From the NCBI RefSeq assembly GCF_022348165.1, contig NZ_JAKRFI010000003.1:390047-454046 (forward strand): a stretch of 64,000 bases of DNA, read 5' to 3'. The notes beneath the pieces were generated by a model. It did no database searches and had not been told where the DNA came from. It worked only from the letters and a program-made list of their open reading frames with translations. The position numbers and the translations under genes are program-made. Shown piece after piece: positions 8,531 to 18,699 of the stretch (positions are counted from its first letter, which is position 1; the number at the start of each line of letters is the position of its first letter). The DNA is from Halomonas sp. McH1-25 (GTDB lineage Bacteria; Pseudomonadota; Gammaproteobacteria; Pseudomonadales; Halomonadaceae).

Positions 8531-9685
8531 TTAGAACGCGTAGACAGCACCAACGGCAACGCCGTTGTCTTCATCGTTATCACGATCGTACCATCCACCT
8601 TCGATGAAGGTGTACATGGCAGAAGAGATGTTGTAGGTAGCGCCCAGAACGACTTCGTTGTAAGACTCGTCGCTGGTGTCGGTCGGCAGGTCGGCGTCGT
8701 TGACAGCATCGCTGAAGGTGTCGCCGAAGTCGGAGCCACCTACGTCAACGTACTGATAGGCGCCATAGACGTCACCGAAGCCGTAGCCGTAGCGTGCACC
8801 GACTGCGTAGCGATTCTGGTCAGCGAACAGGTCTGTGTCGCCAGACTCATAACGCTCATACTTGGCAGCCAGACGCAGAGCGTCGATAGTGTACTGGAAC
8901 GTGATACCGAACTGGTCACCGGCGTCGAACTCTTGGTCACCGGGAACGAGTTCGCCATCAGCTCCTTCCTCAAGGTAGTAGGAGCCAGACACGTCACCAT
9001 CATAGATGGAAAGGTTGTCGTAAACGGCTGCCACAGAGAAGGCGCCAACTTCGTACTTCACACCACCGAAGAAGGAAGCACTGCCGGAACTGTCAACGTT
9101 CTCAGCTTCGGCATCGCCCTTGTATTGAGTACCAACAGCGAACTGCAGACCATTGAAGGAGGGTGACAGGTACTGAAGCTTGTCGCCTTCGCGGTCACTA
9201 TCAGAGTTCTGAGTATTGGCACCAGCATCGCCAGTCACGAGGCTGTTGCTGTCAGTAACGTCAAAATACTCATTGTTGGAGATCGGATCCTGAACCCAGT
9301 CATCGATCAGCGGATCCCAGGAACCCAGGCGAACGTCACCGAAGTTGCCCTTCGCACCCATGTAGGCTTGGTCACCGTTACCAACACCGTCGCTGCCCTT
9401 GGCTTCGTCAGCGTCGTATTCCCACTCGGCCTTGAAGTAGCCGGTCAGGCCAGAATTGATTACGTGCTGACCAGTGACACCAAAGGTAGAACCGTTATCG
9501 AAGATATCGTCCTGAGACTCTACAGATCCGTCGTCTTGTGCAGTTTCAATGCTGCGGTAAGCAATCTGGACGTTACCGTAAATGTCGAGCTGAGTGCCGT
9601 CCTGGTTGTAGACAGTCGCGGCCTGAGCAGCGGCGGAGGCACCCAGGGCACCGGCAATAGCAGTCGCTAAGAGCGTCTTTTTCAT
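8531..9685 (-). CDS. General outer-membrane porin
   Basis: 384 residues. A signal peptide (MKKTLLATAIAGALGASAAAQA) is followed by a mature protein beginning TVYNQDG with alternating beta strands and a C-terminal Phe (AVYAF), the outer-membrane assembly signal. It matches the Gram-negative trimeric porin family (porin_4/OmpC-like). It is strongly acidic, as expected in a halophile, with many Asp/Glu in the loops. Base composition looks less GC-rich than neighbours, which is usual for highly expressed porins. An AAGGA box precedes the ATG. It should form a diffusion channel for small solutes. Confidence 0.93.
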   Translation of the reverse strand: MKKTLLATAIAGALGASAAAQAATVYNQDGTQLDIYGNVQIAYRSIETAQDDGSVESQDDIFDNGSTFGVTGQHVINSGLTGYFKAEWEYDADEAKGSDGVGNGDQAYMGAKGNFGDVRLGSWDPLIDDWVQDPISNNEYFDVTDSNSLVTGDAGANTQNSDSDREGDKLQYLSPSFNGLQFAVGTQYKGDAEAENVDSSGSASFFGGVKYEVGAFSVAAVYDNLSIYDGDVSGSYYLEEGADGELVPGDQEFDAGDQFGITFQYTIDALRLAAKYERYESGDTDLFADQNRYAVGARYGYGFGDVYGAYQYVDVGGSDFGDTFSDAVNDADLPTDTSDESYNEVVLGATYNISSAMYTFIEGGWYDRDNDEDNGVAVGAVYAF

Positions 9686-10135
9686 CGCGATAGTTCCTTA
9701 ACTAGCTTACTGTTCGATCGTTTTCTGCATTATGCAGCCGGCTTGCCAGGCGCCCTCGACAGAAGTTAGGAAGGACTGCCTTAGCGAAGCCTTGTTATTG
9801 TCCAATGCTCGCAGGAGAAACCTTATACCGGGTCTATCCGGAACGCAACAAGAAAAAAACACTGTTTTTAATCCTTGTGTACGAAAGTCGAATAGCGCCC
9901 TATCGCTAGTGTTGCCCTGCGCGCCAGGCCATGACCGTCGTGATGCAGCCACGCCTTGCTCGCACCGTAATCCGCCTCTATGACAGCAAGATGACGATTG
10001 CGAACGCCGTTCATGATGAGCAGCCACCGTCCGAGTTGCAAGGGCTAGCCAAGGGCTAGTAAATGCAAGCTGACCAACGCCCAGCCAACGCACCCCCAAT
10101 CGGAAGGGTAACCAGCTGATTATTAGATAATTTAT
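9686..10135. other. Long intergenic region upstream of the porin gene
   Basis: About 450 bases with no convincing gene. A minus-strand open frame from 10099 to 9707 has no family resemblance and Cys/Arg-rich composition typical of chance frames. It probably contains a long porin leader and regulatory sites. An odd palindrome AAAAACA-C-TGTTTTT sits at 9855-9869, about 170 bases before the porin ATG. Confidence 0.5.
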
Positions 10136-10170
10136 ATAAAAAAGCCCAGCGAAATCGCTGGGCTTTTTTA
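10136..10170 (-). terminator. Strong terminator of the ProQ-family gene, bidirectional in form
   Basis: A 9-bp stem GCCCAGCGA/TCGCTGGGC (10144-10163) is flanked by A-runs on one side and T-runs on the other, so it works on either strand. The ProQ-family gene stops at 10189 on the minus strand, just upstream. Confidence 0.85.
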
Positions 10171-10188
10171 CTCAACTGAACCAAATGA

Positions 10189-10944
10189 TTATTGTCGGCC
10201 ACTGTGCTTGGCCAACAACTCGCCCAGTTTCTGATCGAGTCGTGCATGACGCTTGGCCTCTGACTTGGCCTTGCGGCCCTTGTCGCGCTCGCGCTGGCGG
10301 GCCTGGAGTCCCTCGAGCTTCTGACGGGCGTGCTGGGCCTCTTCGTCGTTCACCGTCCCCGCCGGCTGGCCATCCAGATCGACACGTTCAATGCCGGGCC
10401 TTACGGCCTTGAGGTAGCGCGGCAGATGGACATAACAGGCCAGCGCCCGGCGCACCAGTTTCTCGGGCCAGGGCTCCCGTGCCAGCAAGTCCTCATGAAT
10501 ACCGACCTTGAGCGGCCGCGTATGGCCCTTGAAAAAGGTATTCGTGTAGCGACGGTACCATTCGTTGAGCAGCGCCTGGGGAGACGGCAGTTCATCCTCG
10601 GCTTGTGGCGCGACATCGGCCGGTGGCTCGGGCTTGGAGGTGTCCGACACCGGCGGTTCAGGCGCTTCGGCTTGGGTTTGGGCCTCGATAACGTTAGCGT
10701 CATCGCTGCTGCCTGTAGCTACCGCTGCCCCTCGCTGGGGTGATGGATAGTCACGCACTGCGGGCGTTGGCGGTTCTTCGACCGATGAGACCAAGGCCTG
10801 CTGGGATTCCAGAGCCTCGCGCAGGCGCCGGTTTTCCGCTTCCAACGTGGCGACACGCTGACGTAACGAGGCAATTTCACTGAGGCCCAGGCGGGCCTGC
10901 GCCTCCAGCAAATCGAATAGCGCGGTGGTGCGTTCGTTAATCAA
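10189..10944 (-). CDS. ProQ/FinO-domain RNA-binding protein
   Basis: 251 residues. A coiled coil at about 15-50 (LRQRVATLEAENRRLREAL) is followed by a Pro/Glu/Ala-rich linker (about 55-120), a FinO/ProQ domain (about 122-205, with the characteristic RPLKVGIHEDL, RRALACYV, RYLKAV and DLDGQPAG), and a basic Lys/Arg-rich tail. It should bind structured sRNA or mRNA and act as an RNA chaperone. E. coli ProQ has its domain at the N-terminus, so this coiled-coil-first arrangement differs. The start is TTG with GGAG 8 bases before it. A strong terminator follows, so it is probably monocistronic. Confidence 0.9.
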   Translation of the reverse strand: MINERTTALFDLLEAQARLGLSEIASLRQRVATLEAENRRLREALESQQALVSSVEEPPTPAVRDYPSPQRGAAVATGSSDDANVIEAQTQAEAPEPPVSDTSKPEPPADVAPQAEDELPSPQALLNEWYRRYTNTFFKGHTRPLKVGIHEDLLAREPWPEKLVRRALACYVHLPRYLKAVRPGIERVDLDGQPAGTVNDEEAQHARQKLEGLQARQRERDKGRKAKSEAKRHARLDQKLGELLAKHSGRQ

Positions 10945-10979
10945 AGCTCGGTCTCCCCCTGAAACCCGCCCGGATGAAC

Positions 10980-11537
10980 TTATGACTGGCGTCGCTCATA
11001 AGCCACGAAGGCATACTCGGGACGGCATCTGCCCTGTGAATCGCCGGTACCGCTCTCCTCGCCCACGACACGCTGGACTTCCTGCCATGCTTGCGAATCG
11101 AACGCCGGAAAGTAGGCATCACCTGCGATATCCACCTCGACTTCGGTCAGGTAGAGGCGTGAGGCACTCGGCAGTGCCTGACGGAAGATCTCTCCTCCAC
11201 CGATTACGGCAATTTCCTCGGCGCCATCGATCGTCGCCTGCTGGTCGGCCAGCGCCAATGCACTTGCCAGATCATGACAGACACGCACGCCCTCGTGGTG
11301 GAATTCGCGGCTGCGGGTAACGACGATATTCAAACGCCCCGGCAAGGGCCGCCCAATCGACTCGAAGGTCTTGCGCCCCATGACCAGCGGCTTGCCCAAT
11401 GTGATGCGCTTGAAGAATTTGAGATCCTCGGGCAGATACCAGGGTAACTGGTTGTCCATGCCGATCACGCGATTGCGCGACATGGCCGCGACCAGGGCCA
11501 CCGGCACCAGGGTATCGATCGTCTCGTGCTCGTTCAT
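10980..11537 (-). CDS. folA: Dihydrofolate reductase
   Basis: 185 residues from the ATG at 11537; a longer frame runs into thyA and is not needed. The opening is typical ([20 protein letters not shown]), with the substrate-site Asp replaced by the Glu of LPEDLKFF, and the NADPH motifs GRKTFESIG and IGGGEIF are present. It reduces dihydrofolate to tetrahydrofolate, regenerating the cofactor oxidised by thymidylate synthase. The start overlaps the thyA stop by ATGA, so the two are translationally coupled. The C-terminus is about 20 residues longer than in E. coli. Confidence 0.95.
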   Translation of the reverse strand: MNEHETIDTLVPVALVAAMSRNRVIGMDNQLPWYLPEDLKFFKRITLGKPLVMGRKTFESIGRPLPGRLNIVVTRSREFHHEGVRVCHDLASALALADQQATIDGAEEIAVIGGGEIFRQALPSASRLYLTEVEVDIAGDAYFPAFDSQAWQEVQRVVGEESGTGDSQGRCRPEYAFVAYERRQS

Positions 11538-12403
11538 ACAGCGACCTCGGCCTTGATGTGCGGGTGAGGGTCGTAGCCTTCGATGGCAATATCCTCGAAG
11601 CGAAAAGCGAACAGATCCGTGACATCGGGATTCAAGCGCAATTGCGGCTCCGACTGCGGCGTTCGCGACAGCTGCAACTCGGCCTGCGCGAGATGGTTGA
11701 GGTAGAGATGGGCATCGCCCAGCGTATGTACGAATTCGCCCGGCGCCAGCCCACAAACCTGAGCGACCATACGAGTCAACAGGGCGTAGCTGGCAATGTT
11801 GAAGGGCACGCCGAGGAAGATGTCCGCGCTACGCTGATAAAGCTGGCAGGACAGGCGGCCTTCCGCCACATAGAACTGAAACAGGGCATGACAGGGTGGC
11901 AACGCCATCTCATCGATCAACGCCGGATTCCAGGCCGAGACGATCAATCGCCGCGAGTCGGGATTGTGACGAATCTGCTCGACGACACCGGCAATCTGAT
12001 CGACATGGCCACCGTCAGGGCGTGGCCAGCTACGCCATTGATAACCGTAGACCGGGCCCAGCTCGCCCTCTTCGTCCGCCCATTCGTCCCAGATGCGGAC
12101 CCCGTTCTCCTTGAGATAGGCGATATTGGTCTCGCCACGCAGGAACCACAGCAGCTCGTGAATGATCGAGCGCAGGTGCAGTTTCTTGGTGGTCACCAGG
12201 GGAAAGCCCCGCCCCAGGTCGAAGCGCATCTGGTGACCGAACACGCTACGGGTACCCACGCCGGTACGATCGTGCTTGGTCACGCCATGCTCGAGAACAT
12301 GATGCATCAGGTCGAGGTAGGGCTGCTCCAGCGCAGGGCGGGAGGTCGCCGTTGCGGAAGCTGTCGGTGCGGAGGAAATCAAGGACACGGTATCGTCGGG
12401 CAT
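11534..12403 (-). CDS. thyA: Thymidylate synthase
   Basis: 289 residues from the ATG at 12403. Family landmarks are [17 protein letters not shown], the catalytic Cys in [22 protein letters not shown] and HLGDAHLY-type sequence ([12 protein letters not shown]). It converts dUMP and methylene-THF to dTMP and DHF. The 25-30 residues before EQPYLDLM are not conserved and no clear ribosome site is visible, so the true start could be further downstream with a non-ATG codon. It forms an operon with lgt upstream and folA downstream, the same order as in Pseudomonas. Confidence 0.95.
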   Translation of the reverse strand: MPDDTVSLISSAPTASATATSRPALEQPYLDLMHHVLEHGVTKHDRTGVGTRSVFGHQMRFDLGRGFPLVTTKKLHLRSIIHELLWFLRGETNIAYLKENGVRIWDEWADEEGELGPVYGYQWRSWPRPDGGHVDQIAGVVEQIRHNPDSRRLIVSAWNPALIDEMALPPCHALFQFYVAEGRLSCQLYQRSADIFLGVPFNIASYALLTRMVAQVCGLAPGEFVHTLGDAHLYLNHLAQAELQLSRTPQSEPQLRLNPDVTDLFAFRFEDIAIEGYDPHPHIKAEVAV

Positions 12404-12458
12404 CGAACAAGTGGACCCACAGTGTAGCGATACGCTCCTTCCAGGACTAGGCCCCGTC

Positions 12459-13268
12459 TCATGTCGTGGCCTCCGACTCGATGCGGCCGCCATCCACCGG
12501 CTGGCTGCGCGCCCAGGCCATCAGCGCCAGCCCCGCCGCGATCATGGGCAGGGACAGCAGCATTCCCATGGTCAGCCAGTCGAAGGCGATGAAACCCAGT
12601 TGCGGGTCGGGCATTCTGACGAACTCGATGGCGAAGCGGAAGATACCGTAAAGCAGCAGGAACAGGCCGGATATCATGCCGCGATGACGTGGCCGGCGCG
12701 ATACGAACCAGAGAATGGCGAAAAGCACGACACCCTCGAGCAGAAACTCGTACAGCGACGAGGGATGACGCGGCTCGGGGCCCATGCCGGGGAATGGCAT
12801 GGCCCAAGGCAGATCGCTCACCCGCCCCGGCAATTCGGCGTTGATGAAATTGCCGATACGCCCGGCCCCCAGGCCGACCGGGACCAATGGAGCGATGAAA
12901 TCGGTCAGCTGGAAAAACGCCAACCGATGCTTGCGCGCGAACAGCCAGGCAGCGATCAGCACGCCGAGCAGGCCGCCATGGAAACTCATGCCGCCATCCC
13001 AGACCTGGAAGATCCACAACGGCTCGGCCAGCAGGCGCTCGAATCCGTAAAACAGGGCGTAGCCGATGCGCCCGCCCAGCACGACCCCCAGCGCGCCGTA
13101 GAACAGCATGTCACCGATGTCGTCCTTGGTCAGGCCCAGGCGATGCGCGCGTTTGCGGCCTAGCCACCAGGCGCCGAGGAACCCCACCACATACATCAAC
13201 CCATACCAGTGAATCTTAAACGGTCCCAGGGCAATGGCTATCGGGTCGATTTGCGGGTAGTCAAGCAT
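12459..13268 (-). CDS. lgt: Prolipoprotein diacylglyceryl transferase
   Basis: 269 residues with seven hydrophobic segments. The Lgt signature [14 protein letters not shown] is present, along with the conserved HWYGLMY start and the SFHGGLLG loop that carries the essential His. It transfers diacylglycerol from phosphatidylglycerol to the lipobox Cys of prolipoproteins at the inner membrane. It is 55 bases upstream of thyA on the same strand. Confidence 0.95.
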   Translation of the reverse strand: MLDYPQIDPIAIALGPFKIHWYGLMYVVGFLGAWWLGRKRAHRLGLTKDDIGDMLFYGALGVVLGGRIGYALFYGFERLLAEPLWIFQVWDGGMSFHGGLLGVLIAAWLFARKHRLAFFQLTDFIAPLVPVGLGAGRIGNFINAELPGRVSDLPWAMPFPGMGPEPRHPSSLYEFLLEGVVLFAILWFVSRRPRHRGMISGLFLLLYGIFRFAIEFVRMPDPQLGFIAFDWLTMGMLLSLPMIAAGLALMAWARSQPVDGGRIESEATT

Positions 13269-13311
13269 GGCTCTCTCGGTGCGGCTAGGAAGAAAGGATA
13301 CGCGATGCCCG

Positions 13312-15501
13312 TCAGGTCGGCTCGGGCAAGGCGTCGGGCAACCAGCGATGGATCATATCGATCAGCGCCTGGGGGCGATAGGGTTTGGCCAGGTAATCGT
13401 CCATGCCGACGGCAATGAACTGCTCGCGATACGCTTCACTGGCGTTGGCGCTCAGGGCAATCAGTATACTGCGCTGGCCGGCACCTTGAGATTCGCGCTC
13501 GCGCCAACGCCGACTGGTCTCGATACCGTCGGGTGCCGGCATGAAGATATCCATGAAAACCAGATCGTAAAAATGCCGATCCGCCAACGCCAGCGCCTCT
13601 TCCCCACTCCCCGCCGTGTCCACGTTCAGGCCCTGCTGCGAAAGCACGTTATGGGCCAGCGCCGTATTGACCGGACCGTCGTCGACGATCAATACGCGTG
13701 GCGGCGAGGGGCTGGCGGACGTTGGCGTCCGGTCGCCGGCGATGTTGGGTGCCGTGGCCTGAGGCGCATCGCTCAGGCTATCGAGCACCTCCATCAATCC
13801 CCAGAAACGTTCGCGGAACCTCTCACCGACATCGACGTTCTGCTGACGCATTTGCAAGGCCAATGACTCGAACTCCCCACGCAGCATTTTCATGTAGCGG
13901 GACTTGAGCTGGGACTCCTGGCGGGCCCGATTGCGGGCCTGCGTCAGTTGCTGCATGCGATAGAGGTTATCGGACTCATCGATCAGCAGGGTCAATTCAT
14001 AGCCTTGCCCGTCACCGCCACGTATGACGCGCAGGCTGCGCCAGTGGCCACTGCCGTCACGTACACGCACGTGCGGCTCGCCCCTGCCATCGCCGGTCAG
14101 GATGACGCCCTCGCTGGCTACACCCAGCAGCTCCGCGCGCGGGCGCCCGACGAGTTGCTCGAAAGCGGTATTGACCGAGGTCAACAACCCATCATGGGCC
14201 AGTGCCGCCGGTACGCCAAGTGCATCGAGCAGTGCTGGCAGATGAGGACGCTTCTCCAGACGCTGGGAGGCCTCCTCCAGTGAGTCGAGCGAATGCTCGA
14301 ACCGGGCAAGAGAGGCACTGCCAAGGGCACCGCCTGCTCCCCCAACGTTTTCGCGCACGGCCGAGCCGACCGGCGCCTCGGCCTCGAGGCGCTGGCGGAT
14401 ACGCGCCATCCTCTCCATCGGCACACGCATGTCGCCCTCCCAACGCTGCCTCCGATAGCGCGACTGCAACTGGAGCATGAAGAACATCATCAGGCTTCCG
14501 GCAGCCCATATCAGGACGACCCAGCCCAACGAGGGCAATGCCCAAGGGGGTGGCGAGTCCGACAACTCACCGACCAAGCGCCAACCCACGGTGGGCAGCG
14601 TGACCCAGGCCAGCAAGCCGGCCTCTTTCTGTGCGCCAGGCAAGGCACGCATGCCCCGCTGCCCGGCATCGTCAGGCAATGCCACCAGGGCATTGCCGAC
14701 CAGCACATCCCCCCTGGGATTGACCAACCAGACATGCCGGCTGGTCCTGACATAGTCCTGCATCAGGCGTAAAAGCCGATTTTCATCGAGCTTGACTCCC
14801 AGCAATGCCTGCCGGTCGGTCTCGAAAATATTGAAGCGCAGCTCGACTTTCGGCACCACCCCACTGTCCTCCTCGGAGAGCCAGGGCAATGGCACGTCGG
14901 GGGGTAACTCGCCAGTTCCCAGCCAATGCGTTTCCAACTCGGGCATCGCATGGGTAACGTCGCTCCCCGAACCCGGCAGCACCGCCGCCACCCCTTGGGG
15001 CAGCACGATATACAAGCGCTGGATGAGCGCATCGCTCTGATAGAGGTCGCTCATTAACGGCTCCAGCCAGTGAATCTGGCGGGTGAGCGTATCGTCCTCA
15101 CGCTCGGACGCCGTCAATGCCGGATCGAGCATTCCATTGTCTGCAGGCTGGGGTAGCGGACTTGCACCGGACAACGGGGAAGCGAAGGTGACCGCAGAAG
15201 GCGGCCCCTCGCCTTGGAACAGGCGACGTGTCGCATAGCCCAACTGTCTGAGGTACTGCTGCTGGTCGGCGAGGCGTTGATCGAGTAGCCTCGATTGAAG
15301 CCGGAACGTTTCGAACTGCTCCTGGCGGTATTCCTGTATCTGGTTGTCGTAGTCGTTACGCCAGACCCAGCCACCCACGCCAAGGCAGAGTAGCGTGAAG
15401 CCGATTTCGGCTAGCAGGACCGGCAAGACACTGCGCTTGGCCAGACGGCGCCAGCGCCCGCCTTGCTCCCTTTTTTTCCCCGGCATGTCTTGCATCGGCA
15501 T
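13312..15501 (-). CDS. Membrane sensor with PAS and receiver domains, kinase core missing
   Basis: 729 residues. A TM near 28-48 precedes a large periplasmic sensor (about 50-320), a second TM (about 325-345), a linker with coiled-coil character, a PAS-like segment (about 420-510), a helical segment and a C-terminal receiver domain (about 600-720) with VDD, phosphoacceptor D651 (FMDIFMP) and K706 (LAKPY). The helix at about 533-548 ([15 protein letters not shown]) aligns with the HisKA box of BarA/GacS-type hybrid kinases, but the phosphoacceptor His position is Gly542 and no HATPase_c motifs follow. It therefore looks like a hybrid histidine kinase whose catalytic core has been deleted. Three ATGs lie close together (15501, 15495, 15486). 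Confidence 0.82.
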   Translation of the reverse strand: MPMQDMPGKKREQGGRWRRLAKRSVLPVLLAEIGFTLLCLGVGGWVWRNDYDNQIQEYRQEQFETFRLQSRLLDQRLADQQQYLRQLGYATRRLFQGEGPPSAVTFASPLSGASPLPQPADNGMLDPALTASEREDDTLTRQIHWLEPLMSDLYQSDALIQRLYIVLPQGVAAVLPGSGSDVTHAMPELETHWLGTGELPPDVPLPWLSEEDSGVVPKVELRFNIFETDRQALLGVKLDENRLLRLMQDYVRTSRHVWLVNPRGDVLVGNALVALPDDAGQRGMRALPGAQKEAGLLAWVTLPTVGWRLVGELSDSPPPWALPSLGWVVLIWAAGSLMMFFMLQLQSRYRRQRWEGDMRVPMERMARIRQRLEAEAPVGSAVRENVGGAGGALGSASLARFEHSLDSLEEASQRLEKRPHLPALLDALGVPAALAHDGLLTSVNTAFEQLVGRPRAELLGVASEGVILTGDGRGEPHVRVRDGSGHWRSLRVIRGGDGQGYELTLLIDESDNLYRMQQLTQARNRARQESQLKSRYMKMLRGEFESLALQMRQQNVDVGERFRERFWGLMEVLDSLSDAPQATAPNIAGDRTPTSASPSPPRVLIVDDGPVNTALAHNVLSQQGLNVDTAGSGEEALALADRHFYDLVFMDIFMPAPDGIETSRRWRERESQGAGQRSILIALSANASEAYREQFIAVGMDDYLAKPYRPQALIDMIHRWLPDALPEPT

Positions 15502-15591
15502 CCTGGCATCATGAATACGAAAGTTTACGCCTCAGGTCATGATGATGTCATGCCATGCCATCCAAAACGAGAAACATCGGGAAAGTAGATT

Positions 15592-16380
15592 ATGTGTCTC
15601 ATCGTTTTTGACTGGCGGCCCGGTAGTCCGACACCGCTGCGCTTGGCGGCCAATCGGGATGAATTCTACGACCGGCCGACGGCTCCTCTCGCTCGCTGGC
15701 AGGATGCCCCGGAGATCGTCGCCGGTCGCGACCTGCGAGCCGGTGGGAGCTGGCTCGGCGTTCACCGCCAAGGCAGGATGGCCGCCGTGACCAACGTGCG
15801 CGCCCCCGAGTTCCGCGCCCCGGCCGACGGCCCCAGTCGCGGCGAACTGGTCCGCAATGCCTTGGAATGCCAGTCGCTGCCAACCTGGCTGGAGCGGCTG
15901 TGCAAACGGGGAGCGCATGATTATGCGGGGTTCAACCTGCTGGCCAGCGATGGTCTCACCCTGTGGCACCTGCACCATGGCCGCGACGGAACCCGGCTGC
16001 AACGGGTCGCGCCGGGGCTGCATGGGCTGTCCAATGCCACCCTGGACACGCCGTGGCCCAAACTGCTGCACAGTCGTCGGGCCCTGGAAAGCACACTGGC
16101 CATACCGACGGCCGCCTTTGCCGACGCTGCCTGGTCGTTGCTGGCCGACGATTGGCGGCCCAATGACGCGGACCTGCCGGAAACCGGAGTCGGCCTGGAT
16201 CTGGAACGGTTACTGTCCGCCCCTTTCATCGCCAGCCGCGACTACGGCACCCGCGCCAGTACCTGGCTGGCCTGGCATGCCGAGGGCCGGATCGACATGG
16301 GCGAGCGCAGCTTCGGCCCCCATGGCCGGCCGCTGGACGAGCGGTGGCTCACTCAGGAAACCCCTCGTCTGCCGGGTTAG
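15592..16380 (+). CDS. NRDE family protein (TANGO2-like)
   Basis: 262 residues beginning Met-Cys, the invariant start of this family, where Cys2 may become an N-terminal nucleophile after Met removal. The NRDE motif is at about 21-24 (AANRDEFYDRP). Other family blocks are GGSWLGV, AAVTNVR and GLSNATLDTPWPK. The biochemical role of bacterial NRDE proteins is unsettled; heme handling and lipid metabolism have been proposed for the eukaryotic TANGO2 branch. GGGAAA precedes the ATG. It converges on ptsP and the two stop codons overlap by four bases (TTAG). Confidence 0.9.
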   Translation: MCLIVFDWRPGSPTPLRLAANRDEFYDRPTAPLARWQDAPEIVAGRDLRAGGSWLGVHRQGRMAAVTNVRAPEFRAPADGPSRGELVRNALECQSLPTWLERLCKRGAHDYAGFNLLASDGLTLWHLHHGRDGTRLQRVAPGLHGLSNATLDTPWPKLLHSRRALESTLAIPTAAFADAAWSLLADDWRPNDADLPETGVGLDLERLLSAPFIASRDYGTRASTWLAWHAEGRIDMGERSFGPHGRPLDERWLTQETPRLPG

Positions 16381-18644
16381 CTCTCATCCTTGGGCGGCAA
16401 TAGATGCTCCAACTGCCATGCCGTGAAACATTTGCCAAGATGGGAGCGGACATCCTTCGAGGTGGGCATGGACAGGGTCTGGCTCACCAGTTCGCGCGCC
16501 GAGACCAGCGAGACCCGACGAATCGCCGCGCGCACCCGCGGCAGACTGGGCGCATTCATCGACAAGGCATCGAAGCCCATGCCCATCAACAGCAATGCTC
16601 CCGCCGGATCACCGGCCAGTTCGCCGCACACCGAGGTGGGGACGCGCAACCGCGACGCCTCCTCTGCCAGGCGTGCCAAGGCGGCCAGCACTGCCGGATG
16701 GCAGGCGTCATAGAGGTCAGCCACGCGAGGATTGTTACGGTCCACCGCCAGCAAGTACTGAGTCAGATCGTTACTGCCGACCGAGAAGAAGTCGACACGT
16801 GCCGCCAGTGCCTCGAGCTGGTAAAGGGTCGCCGGCACTTCGATCATCACACCGACACGCGGCCGTTCGAGATGTATGCCGTCCTCGGCGAGCTCGACGA
16901 GGGCCCGGTCGAGTAGCCGCAGGGCGGTGTCGACCTCGTCGATGTTGGTCACCATGGGCAGCAGTATCTGGAGATTGTTGAGCCCATGGGAGGCTCTCAG
17001 CATGGCACGCAACTGCACCATCAACACTTCGGGATGGTCCAGGGTGACTCGGATGCCTCGCCACCCCAGGAACGGATTGGCCTCGTTGATGGGAAAATAC
17101 GGCAAGTCCTTGTCGCCACCGATGTCCAGGGTGCGCATGACCACCGGCAGCGGTGCGAATCCCTCGAGCTGCTCGCGATAGAGTCGCGCCTGTTCCTGCT
17201 CGCTGGGAAAGCGCTCGGTGATCATGAACGGCACTTCGGTTCGATACAGACCGACGCCACTGATGCGCGGCTTGAGCAGCCCCACGGAATCCACCGCCAG
17301 GCCGGTATTGACCATCAACGGCATGTCATGACCATCGGGCGTGCAGCTGGGCAGGTCCTGCTCATGCTCCAGCACCTCGGCCAGGGCCCGCTCTTCGGCG
17401 ATCAGGCTTCGGTAGCGCTTGATCAACTCCTCATCGGGACGCACGAACAGGCGGCCACGATAACCATCCAGAATCACCCGGGCGCTGTTCAGGCGCGGCA
17501 GCGGTAGATCGACCATCCCCAACACGGTCGGAATGCCCATCGCCCTGGCCAGAATCGCCACGTGCGACGTGCTCGAGCCGCGAATCGAGACCAGGCCCGC
17601 CAGCTTCTCGCGCGGCACCTCGCCGAGCATGGTCACACTGATCTCGTCACCGACGAGAATGCAACACTCAGGGTAAGTGTCGGGCGTGAGCGGATTCTCC
17701 TCCTGGAGATGCGCCAGCACCCGCCGCCCCAGGTCACGGATGTCCGCGGCACGTTCACGCAGGTAGTCGTCATCGACGCGCTCCAGGTACTTGACGTGGC
17801 GACGCACGACATCCGCCAACGCACCGGGCGCCCATTGGCCCTCTCGGATACGCTTTTCCACTTCCTGGCCCAGCGAGGCGTCCGCCAGCATCTGTTCGTA
17901 GACATCGAACAGCGCCAGTTCCTGGGTCGAGATGCGGCTGGCCAGTCGAGCGCCGGCGCTACGTATCTCGTTGCGCACGCGAGCGATCGCCTCGCTCAGA
18001 CGACGCACTTCGTAGTCGACATCGGTGGGTATCAGGTCCGGCACACTGTCCAGGTCGGCCGGCGGAGCAATGACCACGGCCTCGCCGATGATCACACCGG
18101 GCGATGCAGCCACGCCCTTGAACATGGCCATGTCATCGGCGCGCGTCGGCCGGTTGAGCGTCCCGGTGGCCAGGGCATGCGCCAATACCCCCGCCAATTG
18201 GGCCGCCATGGTCACCAGGAAGGCTTCGTCACCTTCATCGTAACGGCGCTTGTCCTTCTGCTGCACGACCAGCACGCCGAGCATGCGTCGCTGGTGGATG
18301 ATGGGCACGCCAAGGAAGCTGGAAAAGCGCTCTTCGCCGGTCTCCTTGAAATAACGGAAGTGCGGATGCGATGGCGCATCCTCGAGATTGAGCGGTTCCT
18401 CGCGCTGGCCGACCAGACCGACCAGGCCCTCGCCCAGGCGCAACGTGACCTGCCCCACCGCCTGAGTGTGCAGGCCGATGGTATCCATGAGCACCAGGCG
18501 TTCCTGGACAGGGTCGAAAAGGTAGACCGAGCAGACATCGGTCTGCATCGCCTTGCGAATGCGGCGCACCATGGTAGCCAACGCCGCATCGAGGCTGCGT
18601 GCTCCGTTAACCTCTTGAACGATGCGGCGTAGAACTTCGAGCAT
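16377..18644 (-). CDS. ptsP: PTS-Ntr enzyme I (phosphoenolpyruvate-protein phosphotransferase)
   Basis: 755 residues. An N-terminal GAF domain (about 1-160) is followed by the PEP-utilising enzyme-I region, with the phosphorylated His at about residue 361 in GSSTSHVAILARA and the PEP-binding barrel (GLYRTEVPF, NEANPFLGWRG, VGSNDLTQY, CGELAGD). It passes phosphate from PEP to NPr (PtsO) and on to EIIA-Ntr (PtsN), regulating nitrogen and potassium physiology rather than sugar uptake. An ATG at 18650 is two codons upstream, but AAGAAG is spaced correctly only for 18644. rppH lies 55 bases upstream, a pairing conserved in gammaproteobacteria. Confidence 0.95.
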   Translation of the reverse strand: MLEVLRRIVQEVNGARSLDAALATMVRRIRKAMQTDVCSVYLFDPVQERLVLMDTIGLHTQAVGQVTLRLGEGLVGLVGQREEPLNLEDAPSHPHFRYFKETGEERFSSFLGVPIIHQRRMLGVLVVQQKDKRRYDEGDEAFLVTMAAQLAGVLAHALATGTLNRPTRADDMAMFKGVAASPGVIIGEAVVIAPPADLDSVPDLIPTDVDYEVRRLSEAIARVRNEIRSAGARLASRISTQELALFDVYEQMLADASLGQEVEKRIREGQWAPGALADVVRRHVKYLERVDDDYLRERAADIRDLGRRVLAHLQEENPLTPDTYPECCILVGDEISVTMLGEVPREKLAGLVSIRGSSTSHVAILARAMGIPTVLGMVDLPLPRLNSARVILDGYRGRLFVRPDEELIKRYRSLIAEERALAEVLEHEQDLPSCTPDGHDMPLMVNTGLAVDSVGLLKPRISGVGLYRTEVPFMITERFPSEQEQARLYREQLEGFAPLPVVMRTLDIGGDKDLPYFPINEANPFLGWRGIRVTLDHPEVLMVQLRAMLRASHGLNNLQILLPMVTNIDEVDTALRLLDRALVELAEDGIHLERPRVGVMIEVPATLYQLEALAARVDFFSVGSNDLTQYLLAVDRNNPRVADLYDACHPAVLAALARLAEEASRLRVPTSVCGELAGDPAGALLLMGMGFDALSMNAPSLPRVRAAIRRVSLVSARELVSQTLSMPTSKDVRSHLGKCFTAWQLEHLLPPKDES

Positions 18645-18699
18645 GGGCATTCTTCTTGTGTAAGGGGTGTCACATGCCGTTGCGAGGCGAACCCCGCAA

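Noticed and set aside
9707..10099. Minus-strand frame of about 130 codons upstream of the porin
   Set aside because: Cys/Arg/Ser-rich composition, no ribosome site and no similarity to known proteins; more likely a regulatory leader region.
16377..16380. Frameshift or fusion at the NRDE/ptsP junction
   Set aside because: The two genes converge and simply share four bases at their stop codons; both proteins have complete C-termini.
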